64,000 bases of DNA. Origin: Spirochaetae bacterium HGW-Spirochaetae-2 (GTDB taxonomy: Bacteria; Spirochaetota; Spirochaetia; Sphaerochaetales; Sphaerochaetaceae). This document shows positions 27,807-36,244 of the stretch, in pieces; the first letter of the stretch is position 1, and each line of letters begins with the position of its first letter. Made by a program: the position numbers and the translations under genes. The notes below the pieces were generated by a model. The model saw only the letters and a list, made by a program, of their open reading frames with translations. It was not told the origin of the DNA and did not search any database. The stretch is from the NCBI GenBank assembly GCA_002839355.1, contig PGXW01000012.1, positions 1 to 64,000 on the forward strand, written 5' to 3'.

Positions 27807-28871
27807 GTGGATACGTGCTTGAAACTGTTTTGCGTGCGGTGCCTTGCCATACCCGTGGTGTTTTTCATGCTGTGCCTCTGTGGCTGCGGATGCGATCTCG
27901 GTGCTTCACCTGGCGGGTCCGATCGGCTCATGGTCATGACCTACAACGTCCAGAACCTGTTCGATGCCTATGTGACCGGCAACGAATATCCCGAGTATAC
28001 GCCGGAGGAGGGGTGGACGACCGATGCCTACCGGAAGCGTCTCGGACGGGTGGCCCAAGCCATTACCCAAGGCCACGCCATGGTTCCCGATATCGTGCTG
28101 TTGCAGGAAATCGAACATGCCAATGTCCTGCAGGACCTGTTGCACGAGCATCTGTCGTCCCGGGGCTTCCAGTGGTTCGCCGCAACAGCGGCCAAGGATT
28201 CGGCGATCCAGGTCGGCATCATCAGCCGCTTCCCCATCACCGACGCGCGGACCCATAGCGTCCAGGGAAACCGACCCGTGCTCGAATGCGAGATCGACCT
28301 CGGTTCCGAGAAGCTGGTGGTGTTCGTTGTCCACGCCAAATCGAGACGGGAAGGGGTGGCGGAAACGGAAGGACAACGCATCGCCACCTCCGGTGTCATT
28401 TCCCGGCGGACGGAGGAACTGCTTCGCAAGCACCCGTGGCGGCCTGTGCTGGTGGCCGGGGATTTCAACGGGAGTGCCGATTCCTATCTGCGTGAAGGAG
28501 CAACGTACCAGACGGCGTTGGTGCCATTCGATGTGCTGAAGGCTGACGACTATGCCCGCAATGGATCGCTGTTGGTCAGCGGAGGAGTTCCACCGCGTGG
28601 TATCTGGTACACCTGGTGGTTGGACCGCAGCCAATTGTTGCTCTCCCATGCCGACGGGTCGTACTGGTACCAGGGCATATGGGAGACCTTCGACCAGATC
28701 CTGCTCTCACCGGCATTCTTCGATTCCTATGGATTGGAATTCCATTCGGGACAGGTAGGGGTCGGGCAGCACCTGAGGGATGAAAAAGGACATCCCAATG
28801 CTTGGAATGTCCGTACGGAATCGGGGTACTCCGACCACCTGCCGGTGTATGTCGTGCTGACAGGCAGGTGA
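27807..28871 (+). CDS. Endonuclease/exonuclease/phosphatase-fold lipoprotein
   Basis: A 354-residue protein starting at GTG 27807 with GGAGGG upstream. The N-terminal hydrophobic segment ends in a Cys-rich lipobox-like stretch (MLCLCGCGC). The mature part belongs to the EEP fold: MTYNVQNLFDAY, DIVLLQEIEHANVL, VVFVVHAKSR, VAGDFNGS and the closing SGYSDHLPVYV. Metal-dependent cleavage of nucleic acid or a phosphoester at the cell surface is likely; the substrate is unknown. Confidence 0.82.
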   Translation: MDTCLKLFCVRCLAIPVVFFMLCLCGCGCDLGASPGGSDRLMVMTYNVQNLFDAYVTGNEYPEYTPEEGWTTDAYRKRLGRVAQAITQGHAMVPDIVLLQEIEHANVLQDLLHEHLSSRGFQWFAATAAKDSAIQVGIISRFPITDARTHSVQGNRPVLECEIDLGSEKLVVFVVHAKSRREGVAETEGQRIATSGVISRRTEELLRKHPWRPVLVAGDFNGSADSYLREGATYQTALVPFDVLKADDYARNGSLLVSGGVPPRGIWYTWWLDRSQLLLSHADGSYWYQGIWETFDQILLSPAFFDSYGLEFHSGQVGVGQHLRDEKGHPNAWNVRTESGYSDHLPVYVVLTGR

Positions 28872-28876
28872 GCCGA

Positions 28877-29515
28877 CTAATCCTTTTTCGGGAATTGCAG
28901 TTCGTAGAATATCTGCTCGAGTTCGAGGGCGATATTCATGTTGTGTACGATCGGGTGGGTACCGTCTTCCAGCTTGACCGGCTTGAGAGTGATCGGGCTG
29001 AAGTTCAACACGCCACGGATACCTGCGTTCATGAGCCGTTGGAAACTGTCCGACGTGGCCGATTCGGGAACGGTGACGATCGCGACCTTGACATCGAAGG
29101 CATTGGCCACCTCCTCGATACGGCTGACCGGATAGACCGGAACCGGGTGGGTGCTGTCGCTATAGACCAGCGGGTCGGAATCGAATCCGGCGACTATGCG
29201 GATACCGTCCGGCTCGAAGCCGTTGTAGTGCATGAGGGCCTTGCCGATACGCCCGCATCCCACGATGATCACATTCTGCGGTTCGTCGGTCTTTCCCAGG
29301 ATCCTTCCCAAATGGACCAGCAGATCGGGAATTTCGTAGCCACCTCTTTTCTGGCCATGGATTTCCAACAGGGAGAAGTCTTTTCTCACTACGGCGGCGG
29401 AAACACCAGCTGCATCGGCTAGATTATGTGCGAACACCTTTTCCAATCCAAGGGAGCGCAATCTATTGAGTATGCGGTAGTATCTGGTAATGCGTATGAT
29501 CATATCACTATTCAT
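28877..29515 (-). CDS. rex: Redox-sensing transcriptional repressor Rex
   Basis: A 212-residue repressor that binds DNA when NAD+ is high and lets go when NADH rises. The N-terminal winged helix (ITRYYRILNRLRSLG, ...VSAAVVRKDFSLL) precedes a Rossmann fold with IIVGCGRIGKAL. Start ATG 29515 has AAAGGGGATT upstream. Divergent from an NADH-linked hydrogenase operon, a natural Rex target for disposal of NADH electrons as H2. Confidence 0.92.
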   Translation of the reverse strand: MNSDMIIRITRYYRILNRLRSLGLEKVFAHNLADAAGVSAAVVRKDFSLLEIHGQKRGGYEIPDLLVHLGRILGKTDEPQNVIIVGCGRIGKALMHYNGFEPDGIRIVAGFDSDPLVYSDSTHPVPVYPVSRIEEVANAFDVKVAIVTVPESATSDSFQRLMNAGIRGVLNFSPITLKPVKLEDGTHPIVHNMNIALELEQIFYELQFPKKD

Positions 29516-29531
29516 GGTAAAATCCCCTTTT

Positions 29532-29549
29532 ATGTGAAGAAAGATACAA
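29532..29549. promoter_or_regulatory. Weak candidate Rex operator
   Basis: On the minus strand the site reads TTGTATCTTTCTTCACAT, matching 9 of 12 fixed positions of the general Rex pattern TTGTGA-N6-TCACAA. It lies between the divergent rex and hydrogenase genes, 17 bases from the rex start. Confidence 0.3.
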
Positions 29550-29689
29550 TAAATTACGTAAAATAACAATATCTGTAGTATTAAAATGGGGTATCAGGTA
29601 AAAATAATCAATCGATAAACAAATATATATTGTCATTTTCACGTTTACTCGATAGTATGGATAATCGAATACTGAGTACTGGAGGTTCC

Positions 29690-30166
29690 ATGTCTGCCAT
29701 GAAAGAAGAGAAGAGTTTCTCCCAAGGATTGATTGCGTTCATCGAGGAATGGAAGGATAAGCCGGGCAACCTGATCATGATCCTGCACAAGGTGCAGGAA
29801 GAGTTCGGATTCGTATCCCGAGAGTCGGCCGACACGGTCGCGCAGATGTTGGACATACCGTTGGCGACAATCTACGGTGTACTGTCCTTCTACCATTTCT
29901 TCAAAATGACCAAGCCTGGGGAACACAACATACAAGTCTGTTTGGGAACCGCCTGCTACCTCAAGGGTGGCGAGATGTTGATCGAGGAATTGACAGGACT
30001 GCTCGGTATCGAAATCGGCGCCGTCACCGAGGACGGCAAGTTCTCCCTGGAAGGGGTCCGATGCGTCGGCTGCTGTGGTCTTGCGCCTGTCATGACCGTG
30101 GGGGGAGAAGTGTTTGGCAAGGTGACCAAGGACCAGTTGCCGGGAATCATCGCCAAATTCAAGTGA
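29690..30166 (+). CDS. hydC: NuoE-like [2Fe-2S] subunit of electron-bifurcating hydrogenase (HydC/HndA)
   Basis: A 158-residue thioredoxin-fold iron-sulfur subunit. The [2Fe-2S] ligands appear as CLGTAC (C-x4-C) and CVGCC (C-x3-C), typical of NuoE. Start ATG 29690 follows TGGAGG by four bases. It passes electrons between NAD(H) bound at the NuoF-like subunit and the rest of the complex. First gene of the hydrogenase operon. Confidence 0.9.
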   Translation: MSAMKEEKSFSQGLIAFIEEWKDKPGNLIMILHKVQEEFGFVSRESADTVAQMLDIPLATIYGVLSFYHFFKMTKPGEHNIQVCLGTACYLKGGEMLIEELTGLLGIEIGAVTEDGKFSLEGVRCVGCCGLAPVMTVGGEVFGKVTKDQLPGIIAKFK

Positions 30167-30178
30167 AGAAAGGCCCGT

Positions 30179-30751
30179 ATGCACGCATCCCTGTGTGATT
30201 TCCTTTCCGACATAGTGCAGAATGCCATCGAATCCGGTGCATCGCTGATAACTGTGGACATGCGGGAGGACGAACGTTCGATTGCCTGCACGGTAACGGA
30301 CAATGGCAAGGGGATGAGTGGCGAGGTCCAACGGAAGGTCACCGATCCGTTCTATACGGACGGGATCAAGCACAAGGGGCGGACCGTTGGACTGGGTATT
30401 CCGTTTCTGATTCAGGCGGTCGATGCGGTGGACGGGGACTTTACCCTGAAGTCGCAGGAGGGAGAGGGAACGACGGTGGCATACCGGTTTCCCCTCCAGC
30501 ATATCGATTGCCCGCCGCTGGGAAATGTCGTCTCGACACTCGTGTCGATGCTTGCGTTTCCCGGAACGTACGATATGGTGGTGACCAGGAGTCTGGAGCT
30601 GCCTGCCGGGTGCGATGGCTACGAATTGGAGCGACATGTGCTGATTGAGCTGCTGGGGGATTTCGCATTGGGCGGGACACTCAACATGCTACGGACATAC
30701 GTGCAGTCCCAAGAGGCTGCTTTGGATGAAATTAGGAATCGTCGGACCTGA
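30179..30751 (+). CDS. HATPase_c (GHKL) ATP-binding protein of the hydrogenase operon
   Basis: A 190-residue protein with the ATP-binding half of histidine kinases: ELVQNAIESGA-like N box (SDIVQNAIESGA), VTDNGKGM G1 box and GLGIPFL G2 box. No dimerisation/phosphoacceptor domain is present. From about residue 105 the C-terminal part is different and unrecognised. Similar proteins sit in hydABC clusters of several anaerobes. It is co-transcribed with the hydrogenase and may regulate or assemble it. Confidence 0.78.
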   Translation: MHASLCDFLSDIVQNAIESGASLITVDMREDERSIACTVTDNGKGMSGEVQRKVTDPFYTDGIKHKGRTVGLGIPFLIQAVDAVDGDFTLKSQEGEGTTVAYRFPLQHIDCPPLGNVVSTLVSMLAFPGTYDMVVTRSLELPAGCDGYELERHVLIELLGDFALGGTLNMLRTYVQSQEAALDEIRNRRT

Positions 30752-30778
30752 TCGGAAGGTCCTTACTAGGAGGCTGGA

Positions 30779-31180
30779 ATGGCTAAGATGACGTTGGAGG
30801 AGTTGCGGAAGCTTCGGGACAGTAAGAAATCTGAAATCCAGAAGCGCGATATCGCTGGCAAGGACACCCAGATCATCATCGGAATGGGAACTTGCGGCAT
30901 AGCCGCTGGAGCGAAAGTTGTGCTCGATGCATTTCTACAGGAATTGGATGCACACGAACTCGAGCATGTCTCGGTGACACAGACCGGTTGCATGGGCCTG
31001 TGCTATGTCGAGCCCACGGTTGAGGTCCTCTCTCCGGGAATGCCTCCTGTCATCTATGGAAAAGTGGATGCTGCAGTGGCCAAGGCAATCATAGAAGACC
31101 ACGTCATGCGTGGAAAGATGGTCTCTGACCATGTGTTCGATCGTCCCTCTGCGGATATCATCAAGGATGGAGGCAAGTAA
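30779..31180 (+). CDS. [2Fe-2S] thioredoxin-like protein (HndB-like)
   Basis: A 133-residue thioredoxin-like ferredoxin with cluster ligands MGTCGIAAGA and TGCMGLCYVEP. It matches HndB of NADP-reducing hydrogenases in position and pattern. It probably serves as an extra electron carrier or structural subunit. Its stop overlaps the start of the NuoF-like gene (TAATGG at 31178-31182). Confidence 0.85.
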   Translation: MAKMTLEELRKLRDSKKSEIQKRDIAGKDTQIIIGMGTCGIAAGAKVVLDAFLQELDAHELEHVSVTQTGCMGLCYVEPTVEVLSPGMPPVIYGKVDAAVAKAIIEDHVMRGKMVSDHVFDRPSADIIKDGGK

Positions 31181-32967
31181 TGGCGTTTAGAAACTATATC
31201 TTGGTTTGCGGGGGAACCGCCTGCGAATCCAGCAAGGCAAATGCCATCTACGAGGCGTTGGTCTCGGAATGCAAGGCGCAGGGTGTTGCCGACGAGGTGC
31301 AGATCGTAAAGACCGGTTGTTTCGGTTTCTGCGAACAGGGCCCTATCGTCAAGATCCTACCCGAAGACTCCTTCTACGTGCAGGTCAAGCCTGAGGATGC
31401 GAAGGAGCTCGTCGCCGAACACATCGTGAAAGGTCGCGAAGTCAAGCGCCTGCTCTATGCCAAGGAAGGCAGCCGCAAGCATGCCAAGGTAGAGGATATC
31501 GAATTCTACCAGAAGCAATTCCGAATCGTATTGCGCAACTGCGGATTCATCGATCCGGAAAACATCAACGAATATATCGCCCGCGAGGGGTATGTGGCAC
31601 TTGAGAAGGTGCTCTTCGAAATGACTGCCGACGACGTGATTTCCGAATTGCGGACCGCTGGTCTCCGTGGCCGTGGTGGCGCGGGCTTTCCCACCTGGAT
31701 GAAGTGGAACTTCACCAAGCAGGCCGAGTCGGACCAGAAGTACATTGTCGTGAACGCCGACGAAGGGGATCCGGGTGCCTATATGGACCGTTCCACTTTG
31801 GAAGGGGATCCGCACTCGGTGCTCGAAGCCATGGCAATCGCCGGAAAGACCGTCGGGGCGAACCAAGGATACATCTATATCCGTGCCGAATATCCGTTGG
31901 CTATCAAACGCCTGGAGATCGCCATGGCCCAGGCCCGTGAATACGGATTGCTCGGAAAGGATATCCTCGGATCCGGTTTCGATTTCGATATCGAGATCAG
32001 GCTGGGTGCCGGAGCCTTCGTGTGTGGTGAAGAGACCGCACTGCTGGCTTCGATCGAAGGTAAGCGCGGCATGCCGGTTCCACGGCCTCCGTTCCCGGCG
32101 GTCAAGGGATTGTGGGGCAAGCCGACAGTCATCAACAACGTCGAGACCTGGGCGAATATCCCCATGATCATCATCAAGGGCGGAGACTGGTTCAGCCGGA
32201 TCGGAACTCCCGACAGCCATGGTACCAAGGTGTTCGCATTGACCGGTAAGATCCGCAACTCGGGTCTGGTCGAAGTTCCCATGGGCACCACGTTGCGTGA
32301 GATCATCTACGATATCGGTGGCGGTATCGCCAACGACAGGGAGTTCAAGGCAGTCCAGACCGGCGGTCCGTCGGGTGGAGTGATCACCAAGGAATTCCTC
32401 GACACACCAATCGACTTCGGTTCCTTGACCAAACTCGGTTCGATGATGGGTTCGGGTGGAATGATCGTAATGGACGAGGACGACTGTATTGTCGACGTCA
32501 CCAAATTCTATTTGAACTTCACGGTCGACGAGTCCTGTGGAAAGTGTTCGCCCTGCCGCATCGGCGGACGGTCGCTGGCCAACCTGCTCGACAAGATCAC
32601 CAAGGGAAAAGCCGAATTGGCGGATCTCGACCAGATGGTGGAAATCGGCGAAGCCATGAAAAAGGCCTCGTTGTGTGCCTTGGGACAAACGGCACCGAAC
32701 CCGATCCTCTCCACGTTGCACCACTTCCGTGACGAATACCTTGCCCATGTCGTGGACAAGCGCTGTCCGGCCGGGAAGTGCAAGAGTCTGATCAGCTATC
32801 ATATTCTTCCCGACAAGTGTATCGGTTGTACCGCTTGCGCCCGCAAGTGTCCGGTCGCGGCCATTTCGGGAGAGAGACGAGAGGTCCATGTCATCGACCA
32901 GGCAGCATGTATCAAGTGCGGTGTGTGTTACGAGACGTGTAAATTCGGAGCCATCGAAGTCCGTTAG
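31180..32967 (+). CDS. hydB: NuoF-like flavoprotein subunit of electron-bifurcating hydrogenase (HydB/HndC)
   Basis: A 595-residue subunit with FMN, NAD(H) and several Fe-S sites. Order: thioredoxin-like [2Fe-2S] domain (residues 1-110, GGTACES and TGCFGFCEQGP), then the NADH/FMN core (GRGGAGFPTWMKW, NADEGDPGAYMDR, GAGAFVCGEETALL), SLBB region, a 4Fe-4S site ESCGKCSPCRIG, and a C-terminal 2x[4Fe-4S] ferredoxin (CIGCTACARKCPV, CIKCGVCYETC). It oxidises or reduces NAD(H) for HydA. Confidence 0.93.
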   Translation: MAFRNYILVCGGTACESSKANAIYEALVSECKAQGVADEVQIVKTGCFGFCEQGPIVKILPEDSFYVQVKPEDAKELVAEHIVKGREVKRLLYAKEGSRKHAKVEDIEFYQKQFRIVLRNCGFIDPENINEYIAREGYVALEKVLFEMTADDVISELRTAGLRGRGGAGFPTWMKWNFTKQAESDQKYIVVNADEGDPGAYMDRSTLEGDPHSVLEAMAIAGKTVGANQGYIYIRAEYPLAIKRLEIAMAQAREYGLLGKDILGSGFDFDIEIRLGAGAFVCGEETALLASIEGKRGMPVPRPPFPAVKGLWGKPTVINNVETWANIPMIIIKGGDWFSRIGTPDSHGTKVFALTGKIRNSGLVEVPMGTTLREIIYDIGGGIANDREFKAVQTGGPSGGVITKEFLDTPIDFGSLTKLGSMMGSGGMIVMDEDDCIVDVTKFYLNFTVDESCGKCSPCRIGGRSLANLLDKITKGKAELADLDQMVEIGEAMKKASLCALGQTAPNPILSTLHHFRDEYLAHVVDKRCPAGKCKSLISYHILPDKCIGCTACARKCPVAAISGERREVHVIDQAACIKCGVCYETCKFGAIEVR

Positions 32968-32993
32968 GGCTTCGATCGTTGAGGAGGATACCA

Positions 32994-34745
32994 GTGAGTA
33001 CTGTTCATATGAAAATAAACGGCATGCCGGTGGAGATCGAGGCAGGGTCCAACATCCTAGCGGCTGCCAAGAAGGTAAATGTAAATATTCCCACCTTATG
33101 CTACCATCCCGACCTTCCGGCATGGGCCGCCTGCGGCTTGTGTATCGTGAAGCAGGAGAATTCTCCGAAGCTGTTGCGCGCCTGTGCGGCTCCGGTCCAG
33201 GAGAATCTGAGCGTGATCACCCACGATGCCGAATTGTACCAGGTGCGCAAGACGGTCATCGAGATGATCATGTCGACCCACCCGAATTCATGTTTGACCT
33301 GTGGCAGGAACGGCACCTGCGAATTGCAGCGGTTCGCCGCCGAATTCGGTGTCCGCGAACAGCCGTACGAAACCCGTCTGGTCGACCTGCCCCAGGACCG
33401 TTCCACCACGTCGATCGTCCTTGATCCGACCAAGTGTATCAAGTGTGGACGCTGTGTCCAGGTTTGCCAGCAACTGCAGGGTGTCTATGCGCTCGAGTTC
33501 ATCGGACGGGGAGACAACACCGTGGTCTCGCCGGCAGCCGATCTTCCCTTGAACGACAGCCCCTGCATCAAGTGCGGCCAGTGTTCGGCCCACTGTCCTG
33601 TCGGTGCGATATTCGAAAAGGACGAGACACGTGATCTGGTCCGTGCGATTTCCGATCCCGGCAAGCATGTGGTCGTGCAGATCGCTCCCGCGGTCCGTGT
33701 CGCCTTGGGCGAAGCCTTCAACTTGCCTGCGGGAACCATTACCACCGGCAGGATCTATTCGGCCTTGCGCCGCCTGGGTGTCGACAAAGTGTTCGATACC
33801 AACTTCAGTGCCGACCTCACCATCATGGAAGAGGGTACCGAACTGGTCAAACGCCTGACGACAGGAAAGGGAGCCATTCCTCAGATCACCAGTTGCTGTC
33901 CCGCGTGGACCGACTACATGGAAAAGTACTATCCCGATATGATTCCCAACTTCTCGACAGCCAAGAGTCCCATGATGATGCAAGGCGCTATCACCAAGAC
34001 CTACTATGCCGAGAATGCGAAGGTGGATCCAGCCACGATCTATTCGGTCGCGATCATGCCTTGTACAGCGAAGAAGTTCGAGATATCGCGTGACGAGAAC
34101 ATGTACGCCTCCGGTTTCGCCGACGTCGACCTGGTGCTGACCACACGGGAATTCGCCCGTTTGATCAAGGCCTCGGGAATCGACTTCACCAAGCTCGAGG
34201 ATGAACTCGCCGACAGCCCGATCGGGGCCTATGCCGGTGCCGGTACCATTTTCGGCAATACCGGTGGTGTCATGGAAGCCGCGCTGAGAACAGCCTACAA
34301 CCTGATCACCGGCGAAGAGCTTGCCAATGTGAATATCGAAGCGGTTCGTGGTATGGACGGTGTGCGCAGCGGCGAAGTCGATGTGAAGGGAACCACATTG
34401 CGGGTTGCCATTGCACACGGCATGGCGAATGTCAGCACCCTGTTGGATGAGATCCGTGAGGCGCGGGATACCGGTAAGGAACCACCGTACCACTTCATCG
34501 AGGTCATGGCGTGCCGTGGCGGATGTGTGGCCGGAGGTGGTCAGCCCTACGCGACTACCGACGAGGTACGTGCCCAGCGGATCGCGGGCCTGTATACGGA
34601 CGATGAGCAGAGCGCCATACGTTGTTCCCACCAGAATCCGGAGATCCAGCAGATCTACAAGGAGTACTTGGGCGCCCCTCTCAGCGAGAAGTCGCACCAC
34701 CTGCTCCACACTACGTACACCGAGCGCAAGATCTACAAGAAATAA
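32994..34745 (+). CDS. hydA: [FeFe]-hydrogenase catalytic subunit HydA (group A, NADH-linked)
   Basis: A 583-residue enzyme that makes or oxidises H2. N-terminus has a [2Fe-2S] domain (LCYHPDLPAWAACGLC), then a His/Cys cluster (HPNSCLTCGRNGTCELQ), two [4Fe-4S] sites (CIKCGRCVQVC, CIKCGQCSAHCP), and the H-cluster: L1 TSCCPAW, L2 MPCTAKKFE, L3 MACRGGCVAGGGQP. Start is GTG 32994 with GAGGAGG six bases upstream. Last gene of the operon. Confidence 0.93.
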   Translation: MSTVHMKINGMPVEIEAGSNILAAAKKVNVNIPTLCYHPDLPAWAACGLCIVKQENSPKLLRACAAPVQENLSVITHDAELYQVRKTVIEMIMSTHPNSCLTCGRNGTCELQRFAAEFGVREQPYETRLVDLPQDRSTTSIVLDPTKCIKCGRCVQVCQQLQGVYALEFIGRGDNTVVSPAADLPLNDSPCIKCGQCSAHCPVGAIFEKDETRDLVRAISDPGKHVVVQIAPAVRVALGEAFNLPAGTITTGRIYSALRRLGVDKVFDTNFSADLTIMEEGTELVKRLTTGKGAIPQITSCCPAWTDYMEKYYPDMIPNFSTAKSPMMMQGAITKTYYAENAKVDPATIYSVAIMPCTAKKFEISRDENMYASGFADVDLVLTTREFARLIKASGIDFTKLEDELADSPIGAYAGAGTIFGNTGGVMEAALRTAYNLITGEELANVNIEAVRGMDGVRSGEVDVKGTTLRVAIAHGMANVSTLLDEIREARDTGKEPPYHFIEVMACRGGCVAGGGQPYATTDEVRAQRIAGLYTDDEQSAIRCSHQNPEIQQIYKEYLGAPLSEKSHHLLHTTYTERKIYKK

Positions 34746-34771
34746 CATCGCTTCCGCGAGAATTATGCGTG

Positions 34772-34801
34772 GGTGCCGGATTCGTTCCGGCACCTTTTTT
34801 T
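34772..34801 (+). terminator. Rho-independent terminator after hydA
   Basis: GGTGCCGGA (34772-34780) pairs with TCCGGCACC (34786-34794) around a 5-nt loop, followed by a run of seven T. Classic intrinsic terminator, 26 bases after the hydA stop. Confidence 0.9.
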
Positions 34802-34815
34802 GTTGTCCGGGCGGA

Positions 34816-36126
34816 TTAGTCGATCGATTCCTCCAGCTCCTTGGCGGCCATGCTGGTCCTGAACGACTGCAGGCTTTGCGCCCCTTCCTGTTCATCGACC
34901 TTGGACAGCAGGATGCCTCCGATGATGAAGAGAATGATGATGGACAGGATGCCGTACCGGTTGCTTCCCGTGACCAAGGTGACCACACCGATGAGCACCG
35001 GTCCGATTATGGCGGCGAACTTGCCCAGCATGTTGAAGAAGCCAAAGAACTCCGCGGAAAATTCCGTGGGAATCAGGCGGGTGTAGTAGGACCGGCTCAA
35101 GGCTTGGATACCACCTTGGAACAACCCGATGATGCAGGCCAAGGCATAGAAGTGCCAGATCGCCGACATGAAGAATCCCAGTATGGCGATGAAACAATAG
35201 GCTATGATTGCAACCATCAATGCATTCTTTACCCCGATACGCTTTCCGAAGGTATTGTAGGCAATCGCCGAGGGAAATGCGACAAACTGTGTGATCAGCA
35301 GCGCGACGATCAGGGAGGATGCGGGAAACCCTATTGCCGTGCCGTAATCGACCGCCATCCGGATGATCGTATCGACCCCGTCGATATAGAACCAGTAGGC
35401 GAGGAGGAAGATACCGACGACCTTCAGGTCCCTAATCGCCTTGAAGGTGATGGCGAACTGCTTGAGCCCGTCACGAACCGCTCTCGTCGACCGCTTCGCA
35501 TGTGCTTCTCGAGGTTCCTTCACGAACACGATCAGCGGTATGGAGAAGACAGCCCACCAGATCGCCACCGAGACGAACGCGGCCCGCACAGCCGCAACCT
35601 CGTTTGCAAAACCGAACCACGAGGGATTCAGGTACATGAGCACGTTGACCAGGAAGAGGAGACCGCCCCCGATATATCCCAGGCTGTATCCCAACGAAGA
35701 GACGAAGTCGACCTTCTTCGGTGAAGCCACGGCCGGTAGCAGGGCGTCGTAGAATATCAGGGAACCGGAGAAACCCACCGTCGCAAGGATGTAGAACAGT
35801 ACAGCGAGTTGCCACATGCCCGCCTGCACGAACCACAAGCCGCTCGTCATGACGCACCCGAGGAAGGTGAAGAATATGAGGAACCGTTTCTTGAAGCTGC
35901 CCTTGTCGGCTATGGAACCGAGGATCGGTGCCAGTATAGCAACCAGAACAGCCTCCAAGGAGTTGGCGAGACCCAGGTAGAAGGTACTGACTTGGGCTGA
36001 ATTGGCGGTCGACCAGTAGGAACTGAAGAAGATGGGGAAGAAGCCGGCCATGACGGTGGTTGCGAATGCGCTGTTTGCCCAATCGTAGAGGGACCAGGAG
36101 ATGATCTCCTTGCGTGAATCCTGCAT
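34816..36126 (-). CDS. MFS transporter, UMF1/Atg22-like family
   Basis: A 436-residue membrane protein with about 12 hydrophobic segments. WSLYDWANSAFATTVMAGFFP at the N-terminus is the hallmark of UMF1-type MFS proteins. ATG 36126 follows GGAGG; the frame continues upstream without homology. Role in amino-acid or metabolite efflux is possible but not shown. Convergent with the hydrogenase operon. Confidence 0.82.
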   Translation of the reverse strand: MQDSRKEIISWSLYDWANSAFATTVMAGFFPIFFSSYWSTANSAQVSTFYLGLANSLEAVLVAILAPILGSIADKGSFKKRFLIFFTFLGCVMTSGLWFVQAGMWQLAVLFYILATVGFSGSLIFYDALLPAVASPKKVDFVSSLGYSLGYIGGGLLFLVNVLMYLNPSWFGFANEVAAVRAAFVSVAIWWAVFSIPLIVFVKEPREAHAKRSTRAVRDGLKQFAITFKAIRDLKVVGIFLLAYWFYIDGVDTIIRMAVDYGTAIGFPASSLIVALLITQFVAFPSAIAYNTFGKRIGVKNALMVAIIAYCFIAILGFFMSAIWHFYALACIIGLFQGGIQALSRSYYTRLIPTEFSAEFFGFFNMLGKFAAIIGPVLIGVVTLVTGSNRYGILSIIILFIIGGILLSKVDEQEGAQSLQSFRTSMAAKELEESID

Positions 36127-36176
36127 AGGGAAGCCTCCAATGGATTCATCATACTGCAGTTTTAACAATTCACGTA

Positions 36177-36209
36177 CAAAAAAAGGGGCCCGGTTTGCAG
36201 CCAGGCCCC
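36177..36209 (-). terminator. Rho-independent terminator after the ugpC-type ATPase gene
   Basis: On the minus strand GGGGCC and GGCCCC (36185-36190 and 36204-36209) form the stem, followed by a run of T (complement of the A run at 36177-36184). Confidence 0.8.
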
Positions 36210-36244
36210 ATGTTCGTATTCGTGCTGTCTTACAGCGGTTCTGA

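Noticed and set aside
27906-28649. Minus-strand ORF over the nuclease-fold lipoprotein gene
   Set aside because: Antisense shadow; the plus strand has a lipobox-type signal and EEP motifs.
29532-29549. Strong Rex operator
   Set aside because: Only 9 of 12 fixed positions match, so kept as a weak candidate; another site, TTGTCATTTTCACG near 29630, is too short for the pattern.
31357-33123. Minus-strand ORF of 588 residues over hydB and hydA
   Set aside because: Long antisense open frame caused by high GC third positions; no ribosome site or family match, while the plus strand is clearly hydB/hydA.
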